Part shown: positions 1 to 7,577 of the stretch, in pieces
Layout: the number at the start of each line of letters is the position of its first letter
Position numbering within the stretch: the first letter of the stretch is position 1
NCBI GenBank assembly: GCA_963666875.2
Contig: CAXXPU010000017.1
Coordinates: 62,001 to 126,000 of the forward strand
Length of the DNA stretch: 64,000 bases
Direction: 5' to 3'
DNA from: G963662655 sp963666875
Lineage (GTDB): Bacteria; Cloacimonadota; Cloacimonadia; Cloacimonadales; JAIOQZ01
Program-made: the position numbers and the translations under genes
The notes under the pieces: generated by a model
The model's input: the letters and a program-made list of their open reading frames with translations, nothing else
Told to the model about the DNA's origin: nothing
Database searches by the model: none

Positions 1-13
1 ACCGGAGGAAACA

Positions 14-420
14 ATGAAAATCGCGATAATCATCCTCGTCGCCATCGTGCTTGTGCTTGCCGCGCTTCTCCTGTTCCGCGCGAGCAGCGAACCGGAAAAA
101 GTAATGACTTCTCAGACCATCCACCTGACCGCGAGTCTGGTGGGCAACGTGGAAACACAGCCGCTCAGTCTCGGTGATGACCAGAACGTCGATGCCATAC
201 GCGTCGAAGACATCCTCACTTTCTATCAGCTGGATACGAACGGCGTTATGGGTATCAATTTCATCGCGTCGGACGGCATGAACATGCAGGTCATGATCGA
301 CGAATTGCCCAACCTCTTCCTCGCACTGCACAATCGGACGACAGTTTCAGGCTGGTCATCCCCACCGACGAATTTCACCAGCGCTGGCTGAAGAACATCG
401 AGAAGATCGAGCTGCAATAA
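14..420 (+). pseudogene. Membrane-anchored hypothetical protein, apparent frameshift near 325-345
   Basis: I do not recognise the family. A GGAGGA ribosome site precedes the ATG at 14. The protein opens with one hydrophobic segment (residues 2-22, IAIIILVAIVLVLAALLLF) and then a soluble extracytoplasmic domain. The reading frame from 14 stops at 391, but the frame ending in TAA at 418-420 encodes a convincing continuation (DDSFRLVIPTDEFHQRWLKN), ending three bases before the next gene. Joining the two restores a protein of about 135 residues. The switch lies around 325-345, with no long homopolymer. It sits directly upstream of two ABC ATPases, so it may be a substrate-binding or accessory part of that importer; this is inference from position only. 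The gene could be truly broken or the victim of a base missing from the assembly. Confidence 0.55.
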
Positions 421-423
421 CCG

Positions 424-1092
424 ATGGACGCCGTCACCGTCAGCAATTTGCATTTTCGCTATACAGCGGCTGGGAGCGAGATATTTCACGATCAGAACCT
501 GAACATCCCGCAGCACAGCATCACGGTGATATGCGGCGACAACGGCACCGGTAAATCGACTCTGCTCTATCTGATCTGCGGGATTATCCCACGCGCGATC
601 CACGGATTCCTCGCCGGAAAGATCCTGCTGAACGGCGTCGATTACACGAATGAAATGCTTCCCCAGCTTGCGCCGGTCGTCAGCATCCTGATGCAGGAGA
701 TCGAGTGGCAGCTTCATTTCCCGTCCGTCGAGCAGGAGATCGTCTTCGGACCGGAGAACCTCGGTCTTTCCGTAGATGAAATCGGACAGAGGCTTGAAGA
801 GGCGTTGACGTATTTCAAGATCGATCATCTTCGATATTTGGAGACACACACCCTATCCTGCGGACAGAAGAAGCTTGTCGCACTCGCTTCGCTCTATGCA
901 CTGCGTCCCTCCATCCTTGTGCTGGACGAACCGCTGAACGGACTTTCGGAGGAATCGAGGTCGATCGTGACGGATTTCATTCGCATGTACAGTGACAAAC
1001 ATGGCACTGTGATCCTGACCGCGCATCAATCGGAAGCAGTCGATTTGGCAGACAAAGTCGTAGATCTGAACGAGATGCGGGAGACGCTGTGA
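424..1092 (+). CDS. ECF/CbiO-type ABC transporter ATPase (first of pair)
   Basis: ATP-binding subunit of an ABC importer, 222 residues, cytoplasmic and membrane-associated. Walker A is GDNGTGKST (about residues 38-46), the signature is LSCGQKK (third position Cys instead of the usual Gly), Walker B is ILVLDEPLNGLSEE, and the switch His is in TAHQ. The length and the paired arrangement with the next gene fit the EcfA1/EcfA2 (CbiO-like) ATPases of energy-coupling-factor vitamin or metal importers, which work as a heterodimer with a transmembrane EcfT and a substrate-binding S component. No EcfT or S gene is visible in the window; they would lie upstream of base 1. The substrate cannot be told. 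Confidence 0.8.
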   Translation: MDAVTVSNLHFRYTAAGSEIFHDQNLNIPQHSITVICGDNGTGKSTLLYLICGIIPRAIHGFLAGKILLNGVDYTNEMLPQLAPVVSILMQEIEWQLHFPSVEQEIVFGPENLGLSVDEIGQRLEEALTYFKIDHLRYLETHTLSCGQKKLVALASLYALRPSILVLDEPLNGLSEESRSIVTDFIRMYSDKHGTVILTAHQSEAVDLADKVVDLNEMRETL

Positions 1093-1742
1093 TTCTCCGC
1101 GATCTCTCGTTCGGGTATCGCAAGAACGCACAAATCCTCGATGGAGTCGATCTCGAAATGCCCTTCGACAAGAACATCCTGCTCGAAGGTGCCAACGGCT
1201 CGGGGAAATCCACTTTTTGCAGGGTCCTCGCCGGGCTGGAGTCGAATTACACCGGCAGTATTCTGCTGAACGATCTGGAACTGCGGTCGATCCCTCCGGC
1301 GATTCGGTCACAACATCTGCTCTACCTCAAGCAGGAAACTGATTTCAATCTGCTGGCGACCACTGCGGACGAAGATCTGGAAATCTGGCAAAATCGGTTT
1401 CACCGGGACGAAAAAAGAGAGGACTGGGAGCAAAGGCAGAAAGCGCTGGAAGAACTCGGCATGGCAAGATTCGACAATGTCCCGTTGTGGGAGCTGAGCG
1501 GCGGTCAGAAGAAGCGCGTCGGGCTTTCCGCGGTCGCGCTGATGCAGCGACGATTCTGGATTCTGGACGAGCCGGATGCCGGTCTGGACGAATCGGGCAT
1601 GCAGTCGCTGCTTACATTACTGGAAAAGCGAAGAGAAGCCGGACTGGGCGCGTTAATCGTATCGCACAGGATTTCGAGGATTCGAGAGATTATCGATATT
1701 CGATGGATGATACGGAATCGAAGAATCGTAGCAATTCAATAA
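1089..1742 (+). CDS. ECF/CbiO-type ABC transporter ATPase (second of pair)
   Basis: Second ABC ATPase, 217 residues. Walker A is EGANGSGKST, the signature is the canonical LSGGQKKR, Walker B is RFWILDEPDAGLDE, and the switch His is in VSHR. It starts at a GTG that shares two bases with the TGA stop of the preceding ATPase, so the two are translationally coupled and probably dimerise. The two differ in the signature motif (LSCGQ against LSGGQ), giving asymmetric ATP sites as in many EcfA1/A2 pairs. It ends just before a minus-strand tRNA cluster, so the two units converge. Confidence 0.8.
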   Translation: MILRDLSFGYRKNAQILDGVDLEMPFDKNILLEGANGSGKSTFCRVLAGLESNYTGSILLNDLELRSIPPAIRSQHLLYLKQETDFNLLATTADEDLEIWQNRFHRDEKREDWEQRQKALEELGMARFDNVPLWELSGGQKKRVGLSAVALMQRRFWILDEPDAGLDESGMQSLLTLLEKRREAGLGALIVSHRISRIREIIDIRWMIRNRRIVAIQ

Positions 1743-1745
1743 AAA

Positions 1746-1833
1746 TGGTACCAGAGGCCGGATTTGAACCGGCACGCAGTAAAACTGCGAGGGATTTTAA
1801 GTCCCTTGTGTCTACCAATTCCACCACTCCGGC
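1746..1833 (-). tRNA. tRNA-Leu (UAA)
   Basis: An 88-nt cloverleaf with encoded 3' CCA. Anticodon stem AGGGA/TCCCT with loop CTTAAAA gives anticodon UAA. A long variable arm and the D-loop GGTAGAC are typical of class II tRNA-Leu. The acceptor stem carries a G1:U72 wobble. It is last in a minus-strand Gly-Cys-Leu cluster and is followed by a short T-run. Confidence 0.95.
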
Positions 1834-1843
1834 AAGATGAGAA

Positions 1844-1917
1844 TGGAGGCGACACCCGGATTCGAACCGGGGGTGAGGATTTTGCAGACCCTTGCCTTAC
1901 CACTTGGCGATGTCGCC
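1844..1917 (-). tRNA. tRNA-Cys (GCA)
   Basis: A 74-nt cloverleaf with CCA encoded. Acceptor GGCGACA pairs with TGTCGCC, discriminator is U73 (the known cysteine identity base), T-arm CCCGG-TTCGAAT-CCGGG, and the anticodon loop CTGCAAA gives GCA. It lies 10 nt downstream of tRNA-Gly in the transcript. Confidence 0.96.
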
Positions 1918-1928
1918 GATAAAAAAAA

Positions 1929-2004
1929 TGGAGCGGGAAACGGGACTCGAACCCGCGACAACTACCTTGGCAAGGTAGCGCTCTACCACCTGAGCTATTC
2001 CCGC
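1929..2004 (-). tRNA. tRNA-Gly (GCC)
   Basis: A 76-nt cloverleaf with CCA encoded. Acceptor GCGGGAA/TTCCCGC, anticodon arm CTACC-TTGCCAA-GGTAG giving GCC, T-arm GCGGG-TTCGAGT-CCCGT. First gene of the minus-strand cluster Gly(GCC)-Cys(GCA)-Leu(UAA), which has the same order and anticodons as glyW-cysT-leuZ of Escherichia coli. Confidence 0.96.
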
Positions 2005-2021
2005 CCGAGCAAGCAAAGCAA

Positions 2022-2049
2022 AAGCTATTTTCCCACAATTCCTTGTCAA
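2022..2049 (-). promoter_or_regulatory. Putative promoter of the tRNA cluster
   Basis: On the minus strand TTGACA (2049-2044) is followed after 16 nt by TAGCTT (2027-2022), about 18 nt before tRNA-Gly. The perfect -35 box and the position make a housekeeping promoter likely; the -10 box is weak. Confidence 0.45.
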
Positions 2050-2114
2050 TGAATTTCTGCGATTTTTCGTGTTAATAAATCGTCTTTTTCAGTAACAATC
2101 GCGATCTCAGAGGA

Positions 2115-2942
2115 TTATGCTCGAAACACTGCCGCAGAAAGGTAGCCCACCACCTGCGAATGATCACCGCTTGTATGCCCCGAGTGGGTGTAGTTGAGCA
2201 CCTTCGCGCGGTTGTACTCCAGGGCGTTCGCCAGCTCGAGCAGTGTCAGGATACCTCCGAATCCGCAGGCCTCCGTGTGGTTTCTACTGATATGCTCCCA
2301 CATCGCCAGCGCGTCCATCTTCTCGAGCGAATCGATCAGAATGCCGTCGAGTATCTCGGCCTCCTTGCTGTCGTGGTAGTGCGAAAGGTCGCTACTGACG
2401 ATGAAGGTCGTGCGATCGAGCTGATCCCGGAAGACTTCAGCGAGGATTTCCGCCAGGCGTTTCGAGTTACGGTAATCCTGCGTGCCCAGCACGATGGGGA
2501 CGATCTTCGCATCGGGCTGCACGACTTGCAGGAACGGAAGCTGAACCTCGAGCGAGTGCTCCATCTCGTGCGCTACGGGGAAGAACGACAGCTCCTCGTA
2601 CTCGAGCAACCGATCAATCGCGTCACGATCGGTCTCCACCTCGCCGAGTGGTGTTAGGTAGGCGCGATAATCGCCCACCGAGCAGGTGAAGCCTCCCACG
2701 CGATGGCTTGGTGCCAGGATCACCGCCGTATCGATCTCTCGTTCCTCGATCGATCTGAAGGCATACCCCGCACATGCGCCCGAATAGACATAACCCGCGT
2801 GCGGAGAGACTACGCCCAGCAAATCTCCATCGATTTGCTCGTACTGCGCACGATCGATATAATCACGCACCTCGCGGAAGAGGCGCTGTTTGTTCGATGT
2901 GTAGAACATCCCGGCAACCACCGGCTTTCTGACAGAGTTCAT
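2115..2942 (-). CDS. amrB: MEMO/AmrB family protein
   Basis: A 275-residue protein of the MEMO1 family, labelled AmrB in the AmmeMemoRadiSam group. The family has the extradiol-dioxygenase fold; its biochemical role in bacteria is unsettled. Diagnostic motifs are RKPVVAGMFY at the N-terminus, SPHAGYVYSG (about residues 46-55), LAPSHRVGG, HEMEHSLEVQLPFLQ and SSDLSHYHD, which together supply the His/Asp residues of the metal-site pocket. The length matches the family. The ATG at 2942 has AAGGAGG 7 nt upstream. The usual partners (AmrA and the AmrS radical SAM enzyme) are not adjacent; the closest radical SAM gene (4616-5806) is of a different type. Confidence 0.9.
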   Translation of the reverse strand: MNSVRKPVVAGMFYTSNKQRLFREVRDYIDRAQYEQIDGDLLGVVSPHAGYVYSGACAGYAFRSIEEREIDTAVILAPSHRVGGFTCSVGDYRAYLTPLGEVETDRDAIDRLLEYEELSFFPVAHEMEHSLEVQLPFLQVVQPDAKIVPIVLGTQDYRNSKRLAEILAEVFRDQLDRTTFIVSSDLSHYHDSKEAEILDGILIDSLEKMDALAMWEHISRNHTEACGFGGILTLLELANALEYNRAKVLNYTHSGHTSGDHSQVVGYLSAAVFRA

Positions 2943-3061
2943 ATCGACCTCCTTACAACGAAATTATCACCCCGACATTCGTACCTGTCAAGGAACTAAT
3001 TAACATCTTCTCCACATGCACCGATCTCTGTGAATTCAACTTCCTCCATTCAACGCACTCA

Positions 3062-3109
3062 GGCATAACATTCGGAAGAACCGCAAGCGGTACATTCATA
3101 AGTTATGCC
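3062..3109. repeat. Hairpin repeat family A, copy 1
   Basis: Outer arms GGCATAAC (3062-3069) and GTTATGCC (3102-3109) are perfectly complementary. Inside lie ATTCGGAAG, a perfect mini-hairpin ACCGC-AA-GCGGT, and ACATTCATAA. The same architecture recurs at 37135-37275 and 49541-49655. Sequence just upstream (about 3030-3055) resembles a deleted partner hairpin of the kind seen at 49541. Apart from repeats, I see nothing coding between 2943 and 3521. Confidence 0.75.
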
Positions 3110-3133
3110 AAAGGTCGAGCGCTACCACCTCTT

Positions 3134-3382
3134 CTGTAGCCGCCGATCTCCCAGACTGTGTGGAAATGGTAGATGGATTCCGTTTTCGCTGTTTGTATTT
3201 TGAGAGACAACCCCCCTTTGTCCCCCCTTGTCAGGGGGGTGAATTGGCGGCCACGCTTGGATCCTGATCACTTTCTCACCCCCCTGACAAGGGGGGACAA
3301 AGGGGGGTTGTTTTCCTTGGCAACAGTAAACTCGATATCGATTCAAAGAGCAGATTCATGACATTTCCACACAGTCTGGGAG
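3134..3382. repeat. Nested palindromic element (21-bp IR enclosing a 35-bp IR)
   Basis: The outer perfect 21-bp inverted repeat is 3148-3168 with 3362-3382; its left arm extends back to 3134 in a form shared with 5944-5978. Inside is a perfect 35-bp inverted repeat, 3208-3242 with 3276-3310, made of CCCCCC/GGGGGG blocks around TTTGTC and TTGTCA, with a 33-nt loop. The element is flanked by imperfect direct copies of GGTCGAGCGCTAC (3113-3125 and 3382-3394), a motif also found inverted at 49092-49104. No ORF is carried, so it is a MITE-like non-coding element with a second palindrome inserted in it. Confidence 0.8.
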
Positions 3383-3521
3383 GTCGAGCACTACGTGGGA
3401 AGAGAGGAACTCTGCGTCCCTGGGGAAGAGATTTCATCGGACTGGTAGTAATAACTATTCTGCGCCGCTTTTTCATTGACATCGTGAAGTAGGTGAACGA
3501 AATGAAAGAAAGGGAGGATTT

Positions 3522-4619
3522 ATGCGCAAAACAATCGTGATTTCATTTATAATGGCATTCTTTGCTATGATGCTGGTATCGCAGGAACTTCCGGATCCGT
3601 ACAGTCCGGACGTGCTCGCCCAATTCGAAATTGCTACCGACAGCCTCAGCCATGCGGCATGGAAAGCATACCAGAGCGGCGATTACGAAACATCCGCCGC
3701 ATATTATCTTGCCGCACTCCAATATGACATGAACAATGGCTCCTCGCTCTACAATCTCGCCTGTTGCTACGGATTGCTTGGCGAAGATGAGCAGGCTTCC
3801 TTTTTTCTGAAAAAGGCCTATCGTGGTGGCTTTTCCAACATCGAGCACATCAAGACCGATCCGGATTTCGATAAGGTGCGATCAAGCACGGCATTTACCG
3901 CAGCCATGGATTCTCTTGCCGTCTGGGACGCGAAGAAAAAGCCGTTCAGCGGCGACGAGCACTTCGTCGAATCATCCGTTTACTTGAAGTACGAGGTATT
4001 TCTTCCGGATGGATACGACGAGGATAAAATATATCCGTTGATCATCGGTTTGCACGGCTACGGCGGCGATTTGAACGGCTTCGCGAAACTACTGCGCTAC
4101 ATGGAAGGTCGTGAGGCGATCTATGTGGTGCCGGAAGCCCCCTATCCATTCATGGTGGGGAAGACGATCGGATATAGCTGGTCGCTGTGGGATATGACCG
4201 ACGACGAGGAACTGGCGAACGATTCGTTCTCGAAGTCGATCGGATACGTGATGAGTATCTATGAGAAGGTCAAGAGCGAATACCCGGTGGGGAAGACCTA
4301 CTTGATGGGTTTCTCGCAGGGGGCGATGCTGACCTACCTCGTCGGTATTCTCGCTGCGGACAAGTTCGATGGCTTGATTCCGATCGGTGGCGATCTTTTT
4401 GTGGATGTTGTTGAAGACAAGCTCGACCTGGCGAAGGAACTGCCGATATTCATTATCCACGGGAAGAATGACACCGTGGTCGGGTACGATTGTGCTGAGA
4501 AGGCTGTGGAGGTTCTCGAGAAGCACGGGATAACCTGCCATCTGGAGGCGTTCGAGGGGGGGCACCAAGTCAATCGGGAAGCCTTCGTCAAGGCGTTGGA
4601 GTACTTCGGAGTCGAATGA
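3522..4619 (+). CDS. Secreted TPR-containing alpha/beta-hydrolase (carboxylesterase/phospholipase-like)
   Basis: A 365-residue exported hydrolase. Residues 1-20 form a signal peptide (IVISFIMAFFAMMLVS). A short TPR-like helical region (about 40-115) carries SGDYETSAAYYLAALQYDMN. The catalytic alpha/beta-hydrolase domain (about 150-365) shows the oxyanion-region motif GLHGYGGD, nucleophile elbow GFSQG, acid in HGKNDTVV and catalytic His in EGGHQV, as in the phospholipase/carboxylesterase (dienelactone hydrolase-like) superfamily. A GGGAGG site precedes the ATG. Its last four bases overlap the start of the radical SAM gene, so they are translationally coupled. The substrate is unknown; a peptidoglycan-distal or lipid ester is a guess. 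Confidence 0.75.
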   Translation: MRKTIVISFIMAFFAMMLVSQELPDPYSPDVLAQFEIATDSLSHAAWKAYQSGDYETSAAYYLAALQYDMNNGSSLYNLACCYGLLGEDEQASFFLKKAYRGGFSNIEHIKTDPDFDKVRSSTAFTAAMDSLAVWDAKKKPFSGDEHFVESSVYLKYEVFLPDGYDEDKIYPLIIGLHGYGGDLNGFAKLLRYMEGREAIYVVPEAPYPFMVGKTIGYSWSLWDMTDDEELANDSFSKSIGYVMSIYEKVKSEYPVGKTYLMGFSQGAMLTYLVGILAADKFDGLIPIGGDLFVDVVEDKLDLAKELPIFIIHGKNDTVVGYDCAEKAVEVLEKHGITCHLEAFEGGHQVNREAFVKALEYFGVE

Positions 4620-5806
4620 TCCAACCGAATTTTCAGCAGGTGAACAAGCTTCTCAGGCGAAGCCGTACGATCGACACCTATTTTCTGATCAAATACACCT
4701 GCGCGCCATATCGAGCCTGTCAGCATGCCTGCATGTACTGCGACGGCAGGGCGGAGAAATACTACGTCGAGGGCGATTTCGAGCGAGATATCGTCGTGCG
4801 CGCCAATTTCGCCGAACGACTGCGAATCGAGCTCCCCAAGCAGAAGGAACGAGGCGTCGTCTTCCTCAGCAGCGGTGTGACCGATCCCTATCAGCCCATC
4901 GAAAAAGAGCAGCGGCTGATGGCGGACGCTTCGGCGGTGCTCGCGGAGATGGACTATCCTGTCGCGGTGATGACCAAGTCGAATCTGGCGCTACGTGATA
5001 TCGACAATTGGCAGAAGGTGAACGAGCGGGGCGGGTTCATGCTGATGGTCTCGCTCACCACGCTGGACGACGGTGTTCGCAGGATCTTCGAGCCGGGCGC
5101 GTCGAGCGTTGAAGAGCGTATCGAGATGATCCGGCGATTCAAGGAGGCGGGATGCGTGGTCGGAATCAGCGCGATGCCGTTTCTGCCGCTGATCAGCGAC
5201 ACGGAGGAGAGTCTGACGGCGTTCTATCGGAAGATGGAAGAGATTGGCGTTGATTACGTATTGTCCGCCGGACTGACGCTTCGTCCGGGCGTGCAGAAGG
5301 ATTGCTACATGCGGGTCATTCGTGCGCATTATCCACATCTTGAAAAGGAATACGAGCGAATATACCGGCACAATCGCGCTTCGGGCAGCATGGATGCAGG
5401 ATACGCGAAGGAGGTGTACGACAGATTCGCGAGGCTGACCTGGCAATCCAGCTTTTCACCCATGGTTCCGCACAGTTTATATCGTGACTGGATGCACATC
5501 TACGATTCGGTGTCTGTTCTGCTGCACCACATGATTGAGCTGTATCAGGCGAGGCAGATCGATGTCCGTCGCCTGAAGCAGGCTGTGAAACGGTACGATC
5601 AATGGCTCGACGAGGAGAGGCGATATCTGTATCGAAAGAGGAAGGCGACGTCGCTCGAACTGGAGCGGAAGCTTGTCTATCTGGCGGAAAGCGGAGAATT
5701 GAACCATCTTTTGGGCAATCGTAAACTGGCTGATTTTCTCGGGAAGGTGATCGTGGAGAAGAAGGTGTTCGACTATCGGGAGCTGAAGCTTCTGAGTACT
5801 TCTTAA
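4616..5806 (+). CDS. Radical SAM protein of the spore-photoproduct-lyase-like family
   Basis: A 396-residue radical SAM enzyme. The cluster motif CQHACMYC (C-x3-C-x2-C, about residues 38-45) would bind a 4Fe-4S cluster that cleaves S-adenosylmethionine. The preceding KYTCAPYRACQHACMYCDGR and the later LSSGVTDPYQPIEKE are typical of the SplB/Rv2578c-like group (COG1533), found well outside spore formers. A long helical C-terminus (about 290-396) has no motif I recognise. Start overlaps the esterase stop by four bases (ATGA). Being a DNA-repair lyase in a non-sporulator is uncertain; members of this family are mostly of unknown function. Confidence 0.8.
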   Translation: MIQPNFQQVNKLLRRSRTIDTYFLIKYTCAPYRACQHACMYCDGRAEKYYVEGDFERDIVVRANFAERLRIELPKQKERGVVFLSSGVTDPYQPIEKEQRLMADASAVLAEMDYPVAVMTKSNLALRDIDNWQKVNERGGFMLMVSLTTLDDGVRRIFEPGASSVEERIEMIRRFKEAGCVVGISAMPFLPLISDTEESLTAFYRKMEEIGVDYVLSAGLTLRPGVQKDCYMRVIRAHYPHLEKEYERIYRHNRASGSMDAGYAKEVYDRFARLTWQSSFSPMVPHSLYRDWMHIYDSVSVLLHHMIELYQARQIDVRRLKQAVKRYDQWLDEERRYLYRKRKATSLELERKLVYLAESGELNHLLGNRKLADFLGKVIVEKKVFDYRELKLLSTS

Positions 5807-5908
5807 GGCCGACAAGCCCAAGCTTGGAATTTTCTTGATCTGAACACGATAGAGTAATCTGCAAATCCGGGAGATACAAGCTCAGGTTTATCGTTCCTTA
5901 AAATCTAT

Positions 5909-6222
5909 GGCTCTGTTGCATATTGAGGTAAGTTGATACCATACTGTAGCCTCCGATCTCCCAGACTGTGTGAAAATGTACGACCGATTCTCATCTCTGT
6001 TGTAGGGGCAGGTCTCCGTGCCTGCCCTTCCCCTTTCTCCCAGGCTTGTTGTCATGTTCAACGCAGTTCGAGAGATGAGAGAGGGCAGGCGCGGGGACCT
6101 GCCCCTACAACAGGAAAACATCTGGCATCGAAAGATTGTAAATGGCTATAACACAGCCTGGGAGATCGGCGGTTACAGAACCCAAAGAATAGCCATTTGC
6201 TCATTCGGTTTGCAACAGAGCC
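5909..6222. repeat. Triple-nested palindrome with IS6-like outer ends
   Basis: Three inverted repeats are stacked. The outermost is GGCTCTGTTGCA (5909-5920) with TGCAACAGAGCC (6211-6222), resembling IS6-family terminal repeats. The middle is 5944-5978 with 6152-6178 (CTGTAGCCTCCGATCTCCCA and its complement), the same element as at 3134-3382. The innermost is 5998-6027 with 6083-6112 (TGTTGTAGGGGCAGG and complement), of the widespread GGGGCAGG/CCTGCCCC repeat type. No transposase or other ORF is present. The rest of the 5807-6298 gap shows no gene. Confidence 0.78.
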
Positions 6223-6245
6223 AAACCTATGGATGCCTGTACTCC

Positions 6246-6278
6246 AAAAAAAACGCGAAACCTTTCGGCTCCGCGTTT
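6246..6278 (-). terminator. Rho-independent terminator of the main pilus operon
   Basis: On the minus strand AAACGCGGAGCC-GAAA-GGTTTCGCGTTT forms a 12-bp stem (two G:U pairs) with a GAAA tetraloop, running into eight T residues (6253-6246). It lies 21 bases past the stop of pilC at 6299. Confidence 0.9.
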
Positions 6279-6298
6279 CAATGTAATCTTCTGATGCG

Positions 6299-7552
6299 TT
6301 ACTTCATACCGTGACTGATGGCCAGACCGAGATTGAAGATCGGCAGGTAGATCACCACGATGATCGATCCCACGACCGCAGCCATGATAATGATCAGGAT
6401 CGGTTCGATCAGCGATGTCAATCTGTCGATAACCGCATCGACGAGTTTTTCGTAGAATTCGGCGGCTTTCGAGAGCAGCCGGTCCATATCGCCGGTTTCC
6501 TCACCGGTCGCCGTCAGCTGAAGCAGCGTGGGCGGGAAGGCTCCGGTCTTGCGGAACGCGCCGGCTACACTGTAACCTTCCTTGACCATAACGCGAGCCT
6601 TGCGGACCGCGTTCTCGACGACAGCGTTCTGAACCACGTTTTCCACCAGTTCCAGCGTATCCATGATCGGCACACCGGCCGCCATGAGGATACTGAAGGT
6701 ACGGGCGAACTTACTCATGATCGACTGTCTGATCAGCTTCCCGATTACGGGGATTTTCAGCTTGATCGAGTCGATGATGAATCTTCCGCGGTCGGTCAGA
6801 TAGACCAGGAACAGCGCGAGGAAGAACAGGAATATCATGATGAACGTCAGTATGATATTTGTCCGTATGAAATCGCTTATCGAGATAGCAATCAGTGTCG
6901 GAGCCGGAAGATCGGCTTTGAAACGGGCATACACTTCAGCGAACATCGGAATGATGTAGTAGAAAAGTCCCCATACCACAAATGCGAGGAATATGATGAT
7001 GAATATGGGATAAGTCAGAGCACTATAGACTTTTCTGCGTGTGTCTTCGATTTTCTCGAGGTATTCCGCAAGCTCATCGAGAACCGTATGCAGCGTACCG
7101 GAGACCTCACCGGCTTTCACCAGCGAGACGTACAACGGATTGAACACACCGGGGTGTTGCTCCATTGCTTCCGACATACTGAATCCCTTCTTGATATCGT
7201 CGGTGAGTTTCCGAAGGACTCGGCGGAATTTTTTATTCTTTTCTTCTTTTTCAAGATCACTCAAGGCTTTTTCGATGGTCAAACCGGCTGAAAACATAGT
7301 GGAAAGCTGGCGCGTGAAGAACACGAGGACCTTCAGCGAGACACCGGTTTTCCACTTGTAGAACGTAAGCATCAGTTTGTCGAACAGGGAGAGCTTTCCG
7401 GAGAAGGCACCTTCGGAGGCGCTCTTTACGGAAATAATAGTTCCGCCTTCCTTGCTCAATTTATCGATGGCTTCGTCCAGAGTTGCAGCTTTGACCCTGC
7501 CTTCCAGTCGGGCACCTTTCGCATCCTTGATGATGTACGAAAATGTTGCCAT
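6299..7552 (-). CDS. pilC: Type IV pilus / type II secretion inner-membrane platform protein (PilC/GspF)
   Basis: A 417-residue polytopic inner-membrane protein that couples the PilB and PilT motors to the growing pilin fibre. It has two repeated T2SSF domains: the first about residues 70-195, with LVFFTRQLSTMFSAGLTIEKAL, and the second about 270-400, with KFARTFSILMAAGVPIMDTLE. Membrane segments fall near 170-195, 225-250 and 375-400 (EPILIIIMAAVVGSIIVVIY). Length is normal for the family. Preceded by AAAGGA and separated by 25 nt from pilB. Last gene of the locus, followed by a strong terminator. Confidence 0.94.
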   Translation of the reverse strand: MATFSYIIKDAKGARLEGRVKAATLDEAIDKLSKEGGTIISVKSASEGAFSGKLSLFDKLMLTFYKWKTGVSLKVLVFFTRQLSTMFSAGLTIEKALSDLEKEEKNKKFRRVLRKLTDDIKKGFSMSEAMEQHPGVFNPLYVSLVKAGEVSGTLHTVLDELAEYLEKIEDTRRKVYSALTYPIFIIIFLAFVVWGLFYYIIPMFAEVYARFKADLPAPTLIAISISDFIRTNIILTFIMIFLFFLALFLVYLTDRGRFIIDSIKLKIPVIGKLIRQSIMSKFARTFSILMAAGVPIMDTLELVENVVQNAVVENAVRKARVMVKEGYSVAGAFRKTGAFPPTLLQLTATGEETGDMDRLLSKAAEFYEKLVDAVIDRLTSLIEPILIIIMAAVVGSIIVVIYLPIFNLGLAISHGMK

Positions 7553-7577
7553 AAATCAATCCTTTTGATCGTGATGT

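Noticed and set aside
5909..6222. Intact insertion sequence
   Set aside because: The space between the IS6-like ends is about 290 bases of stacked palindromes with no ORF that looks like a transposase.
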